Shown: positions 1 to 11,733 of the stretch, in pieces
Layout: each line of letters opens with the position of its first letter
Position numbering within the stretch: the first letter of the stretch is position 1
Origin: Humulus lupulus
Taxonomy: Eukaryota > Streptophyta > Magnoliopsida > Rosales > Cannabaceae
DNA: 64,000 nucleotides
NCBI RefSeq assembly: GCF_963169125.1
Contig: NC_084797.1
Location: 103,441,868 to 103,505,867, forward strand
Direction: 5' to 3'
The notes under the pieces: model-generated
The model's input: only the letters and a program-made list of their open reading frames with translations
What the model was told of the DNA's origin: nothing
The model's database searches: none
Made by a program: the position numbers and the translations under genes

Positions 1-107
1 GCCCTCAAGGGATGTTGAGAGGAGAGAATTTCCTTGAGGGCATTTTGGTATTTAGGGCATTAGTTATATTTGAGTTGGCTGAGTAGACTAACTCAGAAGT
101 TGCCTCA

Positions 108-108
<1 letters not shown>

Positions 109-138
<30 letters not shown>
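109..138. repeat. (CT)n microsatellite in LTR
   Basis: About 14 uninterrupted CT units. The same place in other Tekay-like LTRs of the window (for example near 12990 and 62400) is also CT-rich. It may lie near the transcription start of the LTR promoter, which is an inference. Confidence 0.9.
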
Positions 139-141
<3 letters not shown>

Positions 142-1014
142 AGTGTTACACTTTGAAGGAAATTAGAGTATTTGATCTTAAAGCTTGGAACCACGTTAGC
201 CAGGGATTTGGAGTGGCTCTAAGCATAGTTGGGAAGCTTCTGAGCTTGGTAATCATCAAGGGAAAGGTTTTTAGCTGAGGTAAACTCAGGTTCTTGAGTT
301 TAGTTTTATTAGTTTTTGAATTTTTAGTGAATTCTAATGTTCAATTGAGTATTAAGTTTTGTTTTGATATGTCTGAGCTATTGGGACCATTATTATGGTT
401 GAAACAAGTGAAAACCATGTGTTTGGGATGGTTTTTGGAGGATTGGCGATTCTGAAAACGCTAGTTTTCTGAGTTTGCCATGTCACGCCGCGACTCTGTT
501 CTTTGGCGTCGCGACCCTTATGAACACAGAGGGACAAGCAGGTGCCTCGAACCGCCTTGGCGCAGCGGCGTGTGCCCTGTGGTTTTGGGCTCGGGGCTCT
601 CTGACTTGTTGTGTCACTGCCCTAATTGGGGGGCACTGCTGTTCTAATTGGGGAAATAAGAAAAATGGGTTTTCGGAGCTGGGAACCCAAGGTTAAGGGC
701 TCGGGAATTGTTCTACTACCAAGTTAGTAGAATGCATGGTCCTGGAGGCTAGGATTGAGTCCAGAAGCATTTATTAGTTCATTCTTGATAGTTATTCATT
801 GTTATGGTTGTGACTAGGGTGAATCGTTAGGCTCAGAAGGAAAGGAACGTACTCGGGGGTCATTAAATACTATTTACTCAAGATCTGAGGTAAGAAAATT
901 GTACCCAGTCTGTGTTTAGGGCTTGGCTCAGTTATAGTACAAGATTATTACAATGTTGAGAATGCTTTATTAAACATGTTAATAGCGTTGTGTTTACCTG
1001 TGTTAAATAATAAC

Positions 1015-2880
1015 TGTTAGGAGTATGTCCTAAAAGCATGTAAAAGACATTTATTATTTCGATGAATAAATAAATACAATGGTTTATTATTGTTATATTT
1101 AGATTATTAAATTATTGTTTGAATAATTTTGTAAATATCAGAAAAATTCCATATTCATTATTGAGGATGTGATCTTGTATTAGTACGAGAGAATTAAGAA
1201 CACATGAATGAATAAAAATAGTCAACAACAACAAATTGAAGTTATGGAATTCTTTAATTGGGGTTGTAAGTACGGTTTGCTGAGTATCATGTTGATACAA
1301 ATAATCTAGATTCGGATTATTGATGTGGTAAGACATCTCGGTAAAGGTGCTTTATATAATATGATTATATATGACATGGATTGATATGAATAAAATTCTT
1401 TATCCAAAAACTATTCAATAATAAAGACTTGTAATTCATATCATAACTGATGATCATTTATAGATCAACCTAAATCCTGAGTGTTCATGAACTCCTGTTC
1501 ATGTTTATTAAATATTTTGATTCATTCGTTAAGGTCTCTTCATAGAATGAGACTAATGACTTTTGTTTTGGAGATTTGATATCATGGATGGCTGGGAACA
1601 TGTATGAACAATACAGAATCTAATATTTCCTAATGGATCGTATATTTCCTAATGATTTTGAGCTCAAATCTATAATTAGATTATAGATTAATTATTCACT
1701 AGTGAATTAATGGTACTTAAGGAATAAGAAGTAAATTAGAAAGGTAAAATGGTAATTCTTCCATTATAATTTATGAACTAATTAATTAGAGGGTTGAACT
1801 ATTGTAAGATGGTTATATCAATGGACGACTTAAAATAAGATTTCTGTAAAAGTATATCTATAACATAAGGAGTTCAATTCTGAATTTATAGTGGAGAAAT
1901 ATCAGAATTAATAAATTAACTATAATGATTAAAGAATTTAATTATTTAGTTTTAATTTATTGGAGCTTAATGTTATAGGTCCATGGTCCCCGAAATGGCT
2001 CAAACAAACACTGACATAGGTAAATACAAAAAAAATGGGCAAAAGGACTTATTTGATAAGTAAAATATTTTTTGATGCACTAAACATAATTATTTTTTTA
2101 ATTATGTGTAATTAATTAATTATTTGATTTAACAAAAATATAATTAATCTTGAATTATTTTATTTTTGGGATTTAAATAATAAGAAAAAATTGGGAAAAA
2201 TCACATGCCTTCCTTGGCATATGGTACACGTGTAGCACAATGCACAGTCACTGTGCTACACACATAAGAAGCTCATGGCAGTTTCTTGGTTCCACAATTT
2301 TAGTTATTTAAATATTAAATAAATAATGAGATATTGTAATATGATTAAAATATTATTATTTAAACAAAATCTGATAACTGATTAGTTATTTTAAAAAATT
2401 GTAAAATAACTAATATTTTATTTTTAATATATTGGATATATTAAATATAGGATATCCGTTTTTCAGAACGATATTTTTTTCAGGGATAGAAAATATATCG
2501 TGAAATCTCCCTGAGAGAAATAGAACAATGATACAAGCATAGGTCACTGTTCTTCACAAACTTAGGTCCAAACTTTATCAGATCTCATGTGTTGAGAACA
2601 TCTGATAAATAGATTTTGCCTATTATTTTGTATAGCGAGCCCACACTCGTTCTTTGTGTGCTGAGAACATTTTGGAAGATCTTGGTGTGAGATCTCAAGG
2701 ATTTTTTCCATACAAAAAGATAGCATCAAGGAAGGACTTGAGGTAATTTTCTATTCGTATCTTTGATTCAATATATATGTATGTGAAGAAGTAGATCTAG
2801 AAATCTTGTGGGGTTAAATTAACAATTTTGATTGTTGTTTCACTGCGTATAATCTCTGATTTGATCTATAAAAACCAACA
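1015..2880 (+). mobile_element. Ty1/copia solo LTR inside the LTR of element A
   Basis: A 1866-bp sequence starting TGTTAGGAG and ending ACCAACA, with no coding region. Its first several hundred bases match the 3' LTR of copia C (from 34740), including the stretch around ATCTTGTATTAGTACGA. It is flanked by ataac (1010-1014) and atgat (2881-2885). The uninterrupted site in the 3' LTR of element A, near 9318, reads atagc, so these are two aged copies of one 5-bp target duplication. Confidence 0.85.
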
Positions 2881-2990
2881 ATGATTACTTATCTAGTTAT
2901 CTAATTGTGAAGCTCGGCTTATAAGTCAAGGATTCATCTGTGTTAACTGATGAAAAGCTTAGCTTAGTAGTCAAAGACATACCGGTTATA

Positions 2991-3195
2991 AAAGGACTCT
3001 ACTTATTAATTGAAGGATAAAAGACTCGACTTATTAATCGAATGTTAAAAGACTCGACTTACCAGTCGAAGGTTAAAAGACTCGACTTCAGTCGAAGGTT
3101 AAAAGACTCGACTTATCAATCGAAGGTCAAAAAACTTGACTTTTCAGTCGAAGGTTAAACAACTTGACTTATCAGTCGAAAGTTAAAAGACTTGC
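2991..3195 (+). repeat. ~27-bp hairpin minisatellite in LTR of element A (5' copy)
   Basis: About seven to eight degenerate units built on TCGACTTATCAGTCGA, each able to pair TCGACT with AGTCGA across a 4-base loop, joined by AGGTTAAAAGAC. The same array is shorter in the 3' LTR (9424-9575), so copy number has changed since insertion. Confidence 0.85.
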
Positions 3196-3887
3196 CTTAT
3201 GAGTTGAAGGCGGCGATAGCGTGCTAGGCACCAGCCGACGTGGTTGAACTAACAAGGAAGCGAGATGTATGCTTGAACGACCCTAAGGCTGTTTGAAATG
3301 TTAAGCGCCAGACTCGCTTGGCCAGCTCTAAGGTTGGTTATATGAGAAATTAGGCAATATGTCCTATTGATAATTTATAGACACTTATCTAGATTGACAA
3401 CATGCATGAGTAGGGTTATACTACTAGGCATGCTATTTATGATTATTTGATCTGATGATTTACTGCTTATAAGCATGATTATGTTTTCTTGCCGAGCCTT
3501 GGCTCACGGGTGCTAAATGGTGTAGGTAAAAGACAAAGAAAATCTGGACCAACCATGAGTTGGAGAGCTTCAAGGGTAGAGTGAACATATGCAGCCTGCT
3601 CGTCTGCCTAGGTTATTAGTGGGCACAATGGTTGGACCCTGATTTTTTTGCCTAGGTCGAATTTTGTATACATTTTTGGTTTGTAATCGTTTTAAACTCT
3701 GTTGGGATCCCATGTATTGAGATTAAACACTTTTTAATGAAATTGTTGACTTTTGACCAAAATATTTAGTACCTAAACCTCTGGTTTGTCTCAATTACAC
3801 GGTTTAAGTACAAATGACTCATTTAACGAGTTAAGCACTATGTAATTACAAAGTGTAACGGTCCTAGATTAGGAGGACTTTACAACT

Positions 3888-3902
3888 TGGTATCAAAACA
3901 GG
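3888..3902 (+). other. Primer binding site of element A (tRNA-iMet type)
   Basis: TGGTATCAAAACAGG starts three bases after the LTR end. It resembles TGGTATCAGAGC, the usual complement of the plant initiator tRNA-Met 3' end, with two changed bases. Confidence 0.85.
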
Positions 3903-4354
3903 TTAGGTTTAAAGGTTCTTGAAGATTGGCTAGGCATGTACACTCGCTGCTGAAAACAAGCTCGTCTCAGGGTTCGGTAACTATATATATTAAATCTGTG
4001 TTCACCTGCCTATTTGATATATGAATGTTGCATTTGCATCCTTGATTAGGAAGCATGAGTTATACTGATAGGGCCTGGCCCTTGAATATTATGTGGATGA
4101 TAAAAGATGTTCTTATTAACATTATTACTACTATGAATAATGAAGAATGTTCGTATTATCACCCTGGTTGGGCATGAATATGAACTGATTTACTTATTAG
4201 CATGGCTGATGTATGTGACTGCTATTGAACTTCTTATTAGCACTGTTATTGCATGTCTATGCTTAATTATTCGGTCTTGGATCATGGGGTGGTGCTGGGC
4301 ACCGTTATTGTTGCCTGATGTGCCGAGTCATTGATTGCAGATAGGCTTGGAAGT

Positions 4355-4903
4355 ATGCTTCTAGGGCAATCAAAAGAACCAGCTAGCGCTAGAAGCCAGG
4401 TTAGAGACAACGACCAGGGTCAGAACCCTTCGCCAGCTCCTGAGAACTGGCTACAGGTGCTTGCTGATATGCAAGCTAGGATACAAAGGCAGGAAGAAGA
4501 GATTTTCCTATTAGAAATAAGTTTCAGCAGGGAACATTGCACCATTTGTGGCACCAGTATTACAGTAGCATCCAGGGGCTGAAAACAGGTGGGAGCCTCT
4601 CTATGAGAGATTTAGGAAACAACACCTTCCTACCTTTGAGGGAGGGCCAAATCTGTTGTAGGATAAGCAGTGGATGGGTATGACCACCTCTATTCTGGAC
4701 TATATGGGGGTGGCAGGTAATGACAGTGTGGCGTGCCACATTTATGTTTCGGGAGGATGCTCGATTCAGGTGGGAAGTGGTAGACCAGGGACATAAAGAC
4801 TTTGAGCTGGGAGGAGTTCGGAGAATTTTTCAATGAGAAATAATATAACGATGTAGTGAAAGCTGCAAAGGGAGATGATTTAAGTAATCTGGTGCAGGGC
4901 ACC
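4355..4903 (+). pseudogene. gag of element A, first part (broken)
   Basis: The reading frame starts at ATG 4355, fifteen bases after a TTGATTGCAG acceptor-like site. It runs through a charged N-terminus (QSKEPASARSQ, then PENWLQVLADMQARIQRQEEE), as in the gag of elements G and H. The capsid motif WEPLYERFRKQH is visible at about 4591-4626 but in another frame, so frameshifts have occurred. The gene is then cut by the solo LTR at 4904 and resumes at 6795. Confidence 0.75.
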
Positions 4904-5638
4904 TGTAGAGTCCAAGAACTTTACTTAACTAGTTAGATAGTAGTAATAATAGTAATAGTAGTAGTATTTTTATGACTGTGGATTTTGGTTCAGACCGGGA
5001 TTTAATTGGACACTCGTAGTAACACTTGTAGATTTTCTAAGTTTAACCTATAGTTTAAGAATATTAATTTTAACCAAAGGTTTGATTAATATGACTGATA
5101 TTGATGGTGATATTTATTATATTATAAGGTTTAGACAGACCCAATAAGAAAGTAACACTTGTCATGTGTATGTTTAATGATAATTAAGTATTTTTGAGGA
5201 ATAAGTTTATTAAGATTAATATTTGAATATCCTAGGGTCTGTCAGCATCTTTGAAATCGTTAGAGGACTTAGTCAAGGCTATTTACTCAATTCAAATTAG
5301 GCTGAAAATGTGCAATTTCGTGTTTAAATATTCAGCGTATGCCGATATATCGCAACTATAGGGGGCGATATATCGCAATACGGGGATACAAAAAACACGT
5401 AACTTTGCACGATCACCTCGACGAGCCTCGGGCATACTGGCCCAGGCGATATATCGGCTCCTTTGATATATTTTTGAATGTTTTTGAAAACGTTCTCATT
5501 TTAATCTTTAACCTCTTGATAAGTCCAGCATCTTTCTGACCGAGTCTTCATCCTCTGCTGAACGATAATTCAAATATTTTTCACTTAAAAAGTCATTATT
5601 TTATTCAAGTTAAATGAAGATCTTTTCATTCTTGAACT

Positions 5639-5650
5639 CTATAAATAGGA
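5639..5650 (+). promoter_or_regulatory. TATA box of solo LTR
   Basis: CTCTATAAATAGG lies about 735 bp into the LTR and fits an LTR core promoter. Transcription would start some 30 bp downstream. Activity is not shown by the sequence. Confidence 0.6.
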
Positions 5651-6188
5651 CCTAGTACCCAGCCATTTATTCATTCATCAAGCTAAGTCCAGAGGCTGCA
5701 AGCTGCTAGGTTATTTTTGAGTGCTTAAACACTTGGGTTGGGGATTATAAGCTTACCAAACACTTGGGAAGTAAGGTTTATAGCACATTTTGGTTCGAGG
5801 TTTAGATCGGTCATAGAAGCATTCAAGGTATCCCAAACTCTAGTTCATTTTGGTATTGTTTTCCTTAAGTTCTTATAGTTTTCTACTCAACATCCTAACT
5901 TTATTCTTTATTCTTGATTAGGAAATCTAAGATCTTGAACATAAGGTTCTTGGTAAGTATCTTTCAATGGTATAGTTCTTTCATTATTTTCATCCCTTTT
6001 TCTTTAAAGTGTACTCACCTTCCTTTGATAGTTTTTAGGAGTGTCCCAAGGTCCCAAACCTGTTCACATATCCCGGTATATTTGGTAAGGAAAATCGGAT
6101 AGGATTTTATATGTTATGTTATGTGTTATCTTATGATTTGTGTTATGTTAACCTATAATTTATGTGATGTTATGTATGTTATAGACTT

Positions 6189-6303
6189 GGGCATATGACT
6201 TGTATAACTAACAAGCCCCAACAAATTTATGGGCATATGACTTGCTTAGCTAGCAAGCCCCGCAAATCTAATGGGCATATGACTTGTTTAGTTTACAAGC
6301 CCC
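6189..6303 (+). repeat. 42-bp tandem repeat (2.7 copies) inside solo LTR
   Basis: GGGCATATGACTTG starts at 6189, 6231 and 6273, exactly 42 bp apart. Each unit ends in CAAGCCCC, with more variable bases between. Confidence 0.9.
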
Positions 6304-6794
6304 AAGTAATAATGGCCATTATAATATGTGTTACATATGTTTATGATATGTTTTATTACATGTTGCGTTATGAATTTTATGTATATGGTTTACGTGTTAA
6401 GTTTTCCTTGCTGGGCATTAGGCTCACTCCTTTATGTTTATATGTGAAGGAAAATAACTTTGGTGGTGGGAAAGGTTCTTGGAAGCTTGGGGATGTGTAT
6501 TGAGGCGGGATGGAATCGATGGACCGAGCGTTCAATTCGAGGATGAAGTCTCTTTCAATTTTATAGGTATTTCCCGCACTTTATTATGTAATCCATTTTA
6601 TTTAAAATTATGTTATGTTTTTCTTTTAAAAACAATGGGATCCCATATCCTACTTTAATTTTATGTAGTTTAACATTTGTTTTACAAGTTTTTAATGAAG
6701 TTGTGATTATTTCACTTGTAAGTTTTATTAAAAATTAGTGTCTATGTATAGTAGTCATTAATGGTCCAAAGTCTAGAGTAGTTGGGTCATTACA

Positions 6795-7408
6795 GCACCA
6801 TGACTGTTATAGAGTACGCCCTAAAATTTGATAGGTTTGCCAAGTTCGCTGCAGACTTGGTGCCAACTAATGTGATAAGAAAAGAAGGATTTTTTCGAGG
6901 CCTAAATGTTATGATATACTAGGATGTTACAATTACTTCAGTACCTGGAGTGACGACTTATGCTTAGGTAGTGGAGAAGGCCCTTACTGCTGAGGGCGCT
7001 GAAAACAAGATCTGGCGTGAGATCGCTGCCAGAAGGGACTCTAGGAGGGTGGGGTCTCCCTTTATTGGAGCTGTTAGGGGCGGAGGCCCTAGTGACCAGA
7101 AGAGGAAGACCCCAAATACCATTACAGTTCCAGGCCCAGATAGAAGGCCACGAGGTATACAGGTTGGCTGCCAGGGCTGCAATAAGAGCTGGAGGACTTA
7201 TCTAGAATGTGTCAGATGCAGGAGATGTCATCTGGGAGAGTTTCGGGCAAAGGCCTGCTTTTTATGTGGTATAATTGAGCACCTTAAGAAATATTGCCCA
7301 AGGGTGAAGAAGGAAAAACCAAAGAAGGCAGACAGCTTAGCTCCAGCTCGAGTGTTCGCATTGACACAATCAGAGGCTGATGCTCGACCCTCATTAGGGA
7401 TAGGTTAG
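6795..7408 (+). pseudogene. gag of element A, second part with zinc knuckle
   Basis: Continues the gag split at 4903. One frame reads through the capsid end (YALKFDRFAKFA) with stops near 6922 and 6964. Then, from 6971, come 145 codons with a basic linker, a Cys/His-rich segment (ECVRCRRCHLGEFRAKACF) and a CCHC knuckle, CFLCGIIEHLKKYC. In a typical knuckle the glycine before histidine is kept; here it is E. The frame stops at 7406-7408, before protease. Confidence 0.8.
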
Positions 7409-9241
7409 CTTTCTATTGCTGACATTTCTTATTCTGTTTTGATATATTCTTGGGCTACACTTTCCTTTGTATCTAGTAGGGTAATTGATAGGTTGGGTAG
7501 ACCATGTGAATTACTATGCACTGGGATTTAGGACTTTATTGCCTACTATGGATCTGGTGGTCTCTAGGAGACGGGTCAAATCATTACCGATGGAAGTGGA
7601 TAGTAGAAAGCTATCAATAGATCTCATTGAGCTGGTCATGGAAGACTTTGATATGATATTGGGTATGGATTGGCTAGCCAAATATGGGGCAACTATAGAT
7701 TGTAAGAAAAAGATGGTAACCTTTGAACCTGAGGGCGAGGACTCGCTTGTATTTGTGGGAACTGTGCACGGACCCTGTATTCCTATGATGTCAACATTGA
7801 GAGCTAGAGACCTATTACGAGGTGGTTTCATGGGGTTCCTAGCTAGTGTGGTAGATACCACCAAGGTTGTGCTAATTGGACCCAAGGAGACCAGGTTAGT
7901 TTGTAAGTTTCTAGATATATTTCCGGACTAGTTGCTAGGGTTATCGCCCCACAGAGAGATAGAATTTGTCATTGAATTTGCACTGAGGATAGAGCCAGTA
8001 TCTAAAGCACCATACCGAATGGCTCCAGCAGAGTTAAAGGAATTGAAGGTTGAGTTACAGGAGTTACTGGACTTAGGTTTTATTAGGCCCAGTTTTTCGT
8101 CATGGGGTGCGCCAATCTTATTTGTGAAGAAGAAAGATGGCTCTCTATGGATGTGTATTGATTATAGAGAGTTGAACAAGATGACTATTAAGAACAAGTA
8201 TCCACTGTAAATGATCGTTGCTTTATTTGATCAGCTACAGGGTAAGACAATATTTTCAAAGATTGATCTTTGATCTGGTTATCACCAGCTGAGGATAAAA
8301 GATGAGGACATTCTGAAGACGGCCTTTCGTACTCGGTATGGGCATTATAAGTTCTTAGACATGTCGTTTGGATTGACTAATGTCCGACAGCTTTCATGGA
8401 TCTGATGAACAGGGTGTTCAAGGATTACTTGGACAAGTTTTTGACAGTCTTCATCGACGACATTCTGGTTTATTCTCAGTAAGAGTAAGAGCATGAGCAG
8501 CATCTCCAGTTGGTATTACAGAGGTTGAGGGAGCACAAATTTTATGCAAAGTTCCAGAAGTGTGAGTTTTGGTTATCTCAGGTAACGTTCCTCAATCACA
8601 TAGTCAACAGAGATGAAATCATGGTGGATTTGGCCAAGATCAAGGCGGTCAGGGATTGGCCAAGGCCAAGGGGTGCTTCAGAGATTCAAAGTTTCCTTGG
8701 ATTGGCAAGATATTATTGATGTTTTGTGGAAGGTTTCTCAAAGATTGCAACACCATTGACAAAATTGACATGAAAATACTTGAAGTTTGTGCGGTCAGAT
8801 AGATGTGACGATAGCTTCCAAGAGTTGAAGCTGCAGTCGATCACTGCTCTAGTTCTGAGTCTTCCTTTAGATCAGGAGAAGTTTGTGGTTTACTGTGATG
8901 CATCGAAGCAAGGGTTAGTTGTGTCCTTATCCAGGCTGGAAAGGTGATTTCCTTTCTGTCATGACAGTTGAAGGACTATGAACAGCAGTACCCTACACAT
9001 AATCTGGAGTTAGCGGCGGTGGTCTTTGCTTTGAAGGTATGGCAGCAGTACCTTTATGGGGAGAAGTGTGACATATACACTGACCACAAGAGCCTAAAGT
9101 ATTTCTTTACTTAGAGAGATCTTATTATGAGACAGAGGCGTTGGCTAAAGTTGATGAAAGATTATTATTGTGAGATTCTTTACCACACATGGAAAGCCAA
9201 CGTGGTGGCTGATGCCTTGAGCCGGATGATTCATTTGTTAA
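7409..9241 (+). pseudogene. pol of element A: protease, RT and RNase H (integrase deleted)
   Basis: Frames at 7485-7931 and 7932-8210 carry the region around protease and the RT entry ([33 protein letters not shown]). RT continues with the catalytic [10 protein letters not shown] near 8450, and RNase H with YCDAS near 8890 and [11 protein letters not shown] near 9073. In-frame stops and shifts occur throughout, for example near 8208, 8271, 8480 and 9114. The protease Asp-Ser/Thr-Gly triad is not recognisable. After [11 protein letters not shown] the frame runs into mid-LTR sequence, so integrase and chromodomain are gone. Confidence 0.85.
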
Positions 9242-10270
9242 TTGCAGGATTATTACTATGCTGAGAATGCTTTATTAAACATGTTAATTGCATTGTGTTT
9301 ACCTGTGTTAAATAATAGCCACTTATCTGGTTATCTAATTGTGAAGCTCAACTTATAAGTCGAGGATTCATCTGTGTTATCTGATGAAAAGCCTGGCTTA
9401 ATAGTCAAGGACATACCTACTATAAAAGGACTCGACTTATAAGTCAAAGGTTAAAGGACTCGACTTATCATTCCAAGGTTAAAAGACTCGACTTATCAGT
9501 CGAAGGTTAAAAGACTCGACTTATCAGTTGAAGGTTAAAAGACTCGACTTATCAGTTGAAAGTTAAAAGACTTGGCTTATGAGTCAAGGTCGGCGATAGC
9601 CTGCTAGGCACCGGCCAGTGTGGTTGAACTAACCAGGAAGCAAGATGTACGCTTGAACGACCCTAACGCTGTCTGAAATGTTAGGTGCCAGACTCGCTTG
9701 GCCAGATCTAAGGCTGATTATATGAGGAATTGGGCAATAGGCCCTAGTGTGATTTTATGGACACTTATCTGGATTGACAGCATGCATGAGTAGTGTTATT
9801 ACTGCTAGGCATTTTATTTATGATTTTTTGATCTGATGATTTACTAATTATAATCATGATTATGTTTTCTTGCTGAGTCTTGGCTCATAGGTTCTAAATG
9901 GTGCAGGTAAAGGAAAAGAAAATCAGGACCAACCATGAGTTGGAGAGCTTCAGGGGTAGAGTGTACATATGCGGTCTGCTCGTCCGCCACGACCAAGGTT
10001 ATCATTGGAAACTAGGGTTTGACCCTGAATTTGCCGCCTAAGTCAGCTTTTGTATACTTTTTTGGTTTGTATCCGTTTTAAACTATGTTGAGATCCCATG
10101 TATTGAGATTAAACGTTTTTTATTGGAATGGTTGACTTTTGATCGAAATGTATAGTACCTAAACTTGTTGTTAGTCTAAATTACAAGGTTTAAGTCCAAA
10201 TGACTCATTTAGCGAGTTAAGCACAATTTAATTACACAGTGTAACGGTCTTGGATTAGGAGGACGTTACA
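9242..10270 (+). repeat. 3' LTR of element A, 5'-truncated
   Basis: Only the last ~1.03 kb of the LTR remains, matching 945-1014 plus 2886-3884. It ends GGACGTTACA at 10270. It preserves the uninterrupted site into which the copia LTR at 1015 jumped (about 9305-9335). The hairpin minisatellite (9424-9575) has fewer copies than in the 5' LTR. Confidence 0.85.
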
Positions 10271-11134
10271 GTTTTAGATCGAGATTATTTTTCTTAGACC
10301 ATTTTCTTATTGTTATTATGTTCTTTTAAGATCTAGTATGCTATTCACTTATAGGATTCTAGCGTTGAAAGCGATCTCTCACTATGCATGTTGGAAGGAC
10401 TTAAGGTAAGGAAAATAAGTAGTTAAGTTTGTGGTAATTTGAAATCTTAACTTTTCAGGTACAAGAATGGCAGTGAGGTATGGAAATTTTAGACAGAGAG
10501 TTAGCTACTCTGTATCTTTCAAATCTTTGGCACAGTTTGCCTTATATATATAAATTATCTCAATCCTTGGGACTTGACTGAATTGTTAATTATAGGTATG
10601 TTTAGAATTAAACTATTTGTGATATTGTGTTGAAATATCTATGATTAGTTTATGTTTATAGAAATCTTAGTAAAGGAACTATTATACTTATGTTATGTTG
10701 TACGCTATGAAAGATTATATGTTGTATGCTATGACTGATTATATGATGTATGTTATGTATGTTGTGTGGCATTTCCTTACTGAGCTTAGAAGCTCACTCC
10801 TTTCATTAATTATGTGTGTGCAAAAGACAAGGGTAAGAACTATGTGGCACGATGACAGTTGAACCTGGGCCAGATGTGTGTGCATATCATGAGGACCATA
10901 TAACTGCTGGAAAGATCTATTTTCCAGTGCATTTAAATCATCTGTTTTATGTTTGAAGAATGATACTTGTTTTAATTAATGCTTTATTTTTTTTAATTAT
11001 TTAATTTGGATTTAACTTTTAAGTGGGACCCCATATATGAAATTTTCATTATTTTAAGTAATAAAGCAATATTTATCAATTTTATTATATGTATGTGCTT
11101 GGTTTATGTTTTATTAGAGAAATCAGGGTGTTAC
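10271..11134 (+). repeat. 3' part of a Ty3 LTR, interrupted by element A
   Basis: LTR-like sequence ending GGGTGTTACA at 11134, related to the solo LTR at 4904-6794 (shared CTTACTGAGCTT...CTCACTCC block). It has no start: element A is inserted in it at 10270/10271, so the first part should lie upstream of the window. It is followed by cctat and copia LTR sequence. Confidence 0.7.
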
Positions 11135-11703
11135 ACCTATGGACCTATAATTCCAAGCTCCAATAAATTTAGATTTCTAATTAAAACTCTTTCATATAAT
11201 AACCTTATTTTATAATCTCAATATTATTCCACAAAAAAATATAAGATTGAACTCTTGCAATTATAAACAATTCATTTACTAAGTAATTTGTAATAAAACG
11301 TCCATTGATATAATCATTAAATACAATTTAATCCTATATTAATGGTTCATAATTAAAGAAAGGATAAGTTGACATATTCTTTAATTATCTCTTGATATCC
11401 TTAAGTACCATTGACCTTACTAGTGAATAGTTTATTCACAAACTAATTTATTAATTTGAGCTCAATAACCATTCAGTTCCAAAATTCAACCCTAAAGGGA
11501 ACCATTATTCAATTCCATATAGGAAATTTATAGATTCCATATCTGTATTCTATGTCCCCAGCCATCTATACCAATGAGTCCTCAAAACAAATGTTTTCAG
11601 TGTGATCCTTACATATGCTTTGAATATATGTAAAAATTCATCATTTATTTATTTCATAAAAATATTGTCCATTACATATGCTTTAAAGGCACCATTCCCT
11701 AAT
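11135..11703 (-). repeat. 3' LTR of copia B, partial
   Basis: Read on the minus strand this resembles the copia LTRs at 1015 and 34740 (start near TTAGGGAATGGTGCC, then ATTGAGCTCAAATT, TTGGAGCTT, ATAGGTCCAT). It lies just after the stop of the copia B RNase H frame. The distal part is cut off at 11134 by a Ty3 LTR. Confidence 0.75.
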
Positions 11704-11733
11704 GGGGAATCTCCATATTTTCATCTCCTTGCC

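Larger units (their letters stand above)
1..3884 (+). repeat. 5' LTR of element A (truncated at window start, split by copia LTR)
   Basis: It ends in TTTACA at 3884, followed after two bases by a tRNA-iMet-type primer site. The parts 945-1014 and 2886-3884 match 9247-10270 downstream, which is the surviving part of the 3' LTR. It carries the marks shared by the Tekay-like LTRs here: the AGGTAAGAAAA motif (888-898), a block with GGCTCACGGGTGCT near 3500, and a 3' tail with GTAACGG. The copia solo LTR at 1015-2880 interrupts it. Confidence 0.85.
4904..6794 (+). mobile_element. Ty3 solo LTR inserted in gag of element A
   Basis: A 1891-bp LTR running from TGTAGAGTCC to GGGTCATTACA with no internal coding region. 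It is flanked by an exact 5-bp duplication, gcacc, at 4899-4903 and 6795-6799. It contains a TATA box at about 5640, three palindromes at 5343-5456 and a 42-bp tandem repeat at 6189-6303. Its 3' half resembles the LTR remnant at 10271-11134, so both are probably one subfamily. A solo LTR implies that recombination removed the internal region. Confidence 0.95.
1..10270 (+). mobile_element. Ty3 (Tekay/Del-like) LTR retrotransposon A, degenerate
   Basis: An element in the order LTR, primer site, gag, protease, reverse transcriptase, RNase H, then a truncated LTR. The 5' LTR is already running at base 1, so its start and left target copy lie outside the window. Two later insertions split it: a copia solo LTR at 1015-2880 and a Ty3 solo LTR at 4904-6794. 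Integrase and the first half of the 3' LTR are missing, with RNase H joined straight to mid-LTR sequence near 9241. Many stops and frameshifts; not autonomous. The 3' end at 10270 is followed by gtttt, which should recur before the 5' LTR upstream of the window. Confidence 0.85.

Noticed and set aside
475..696. Plus-strand frame of 73 codons
   Set aside because: Lies wholly in the U3/R part of a Ty3 LTR and is not kept in the other LTR copies.
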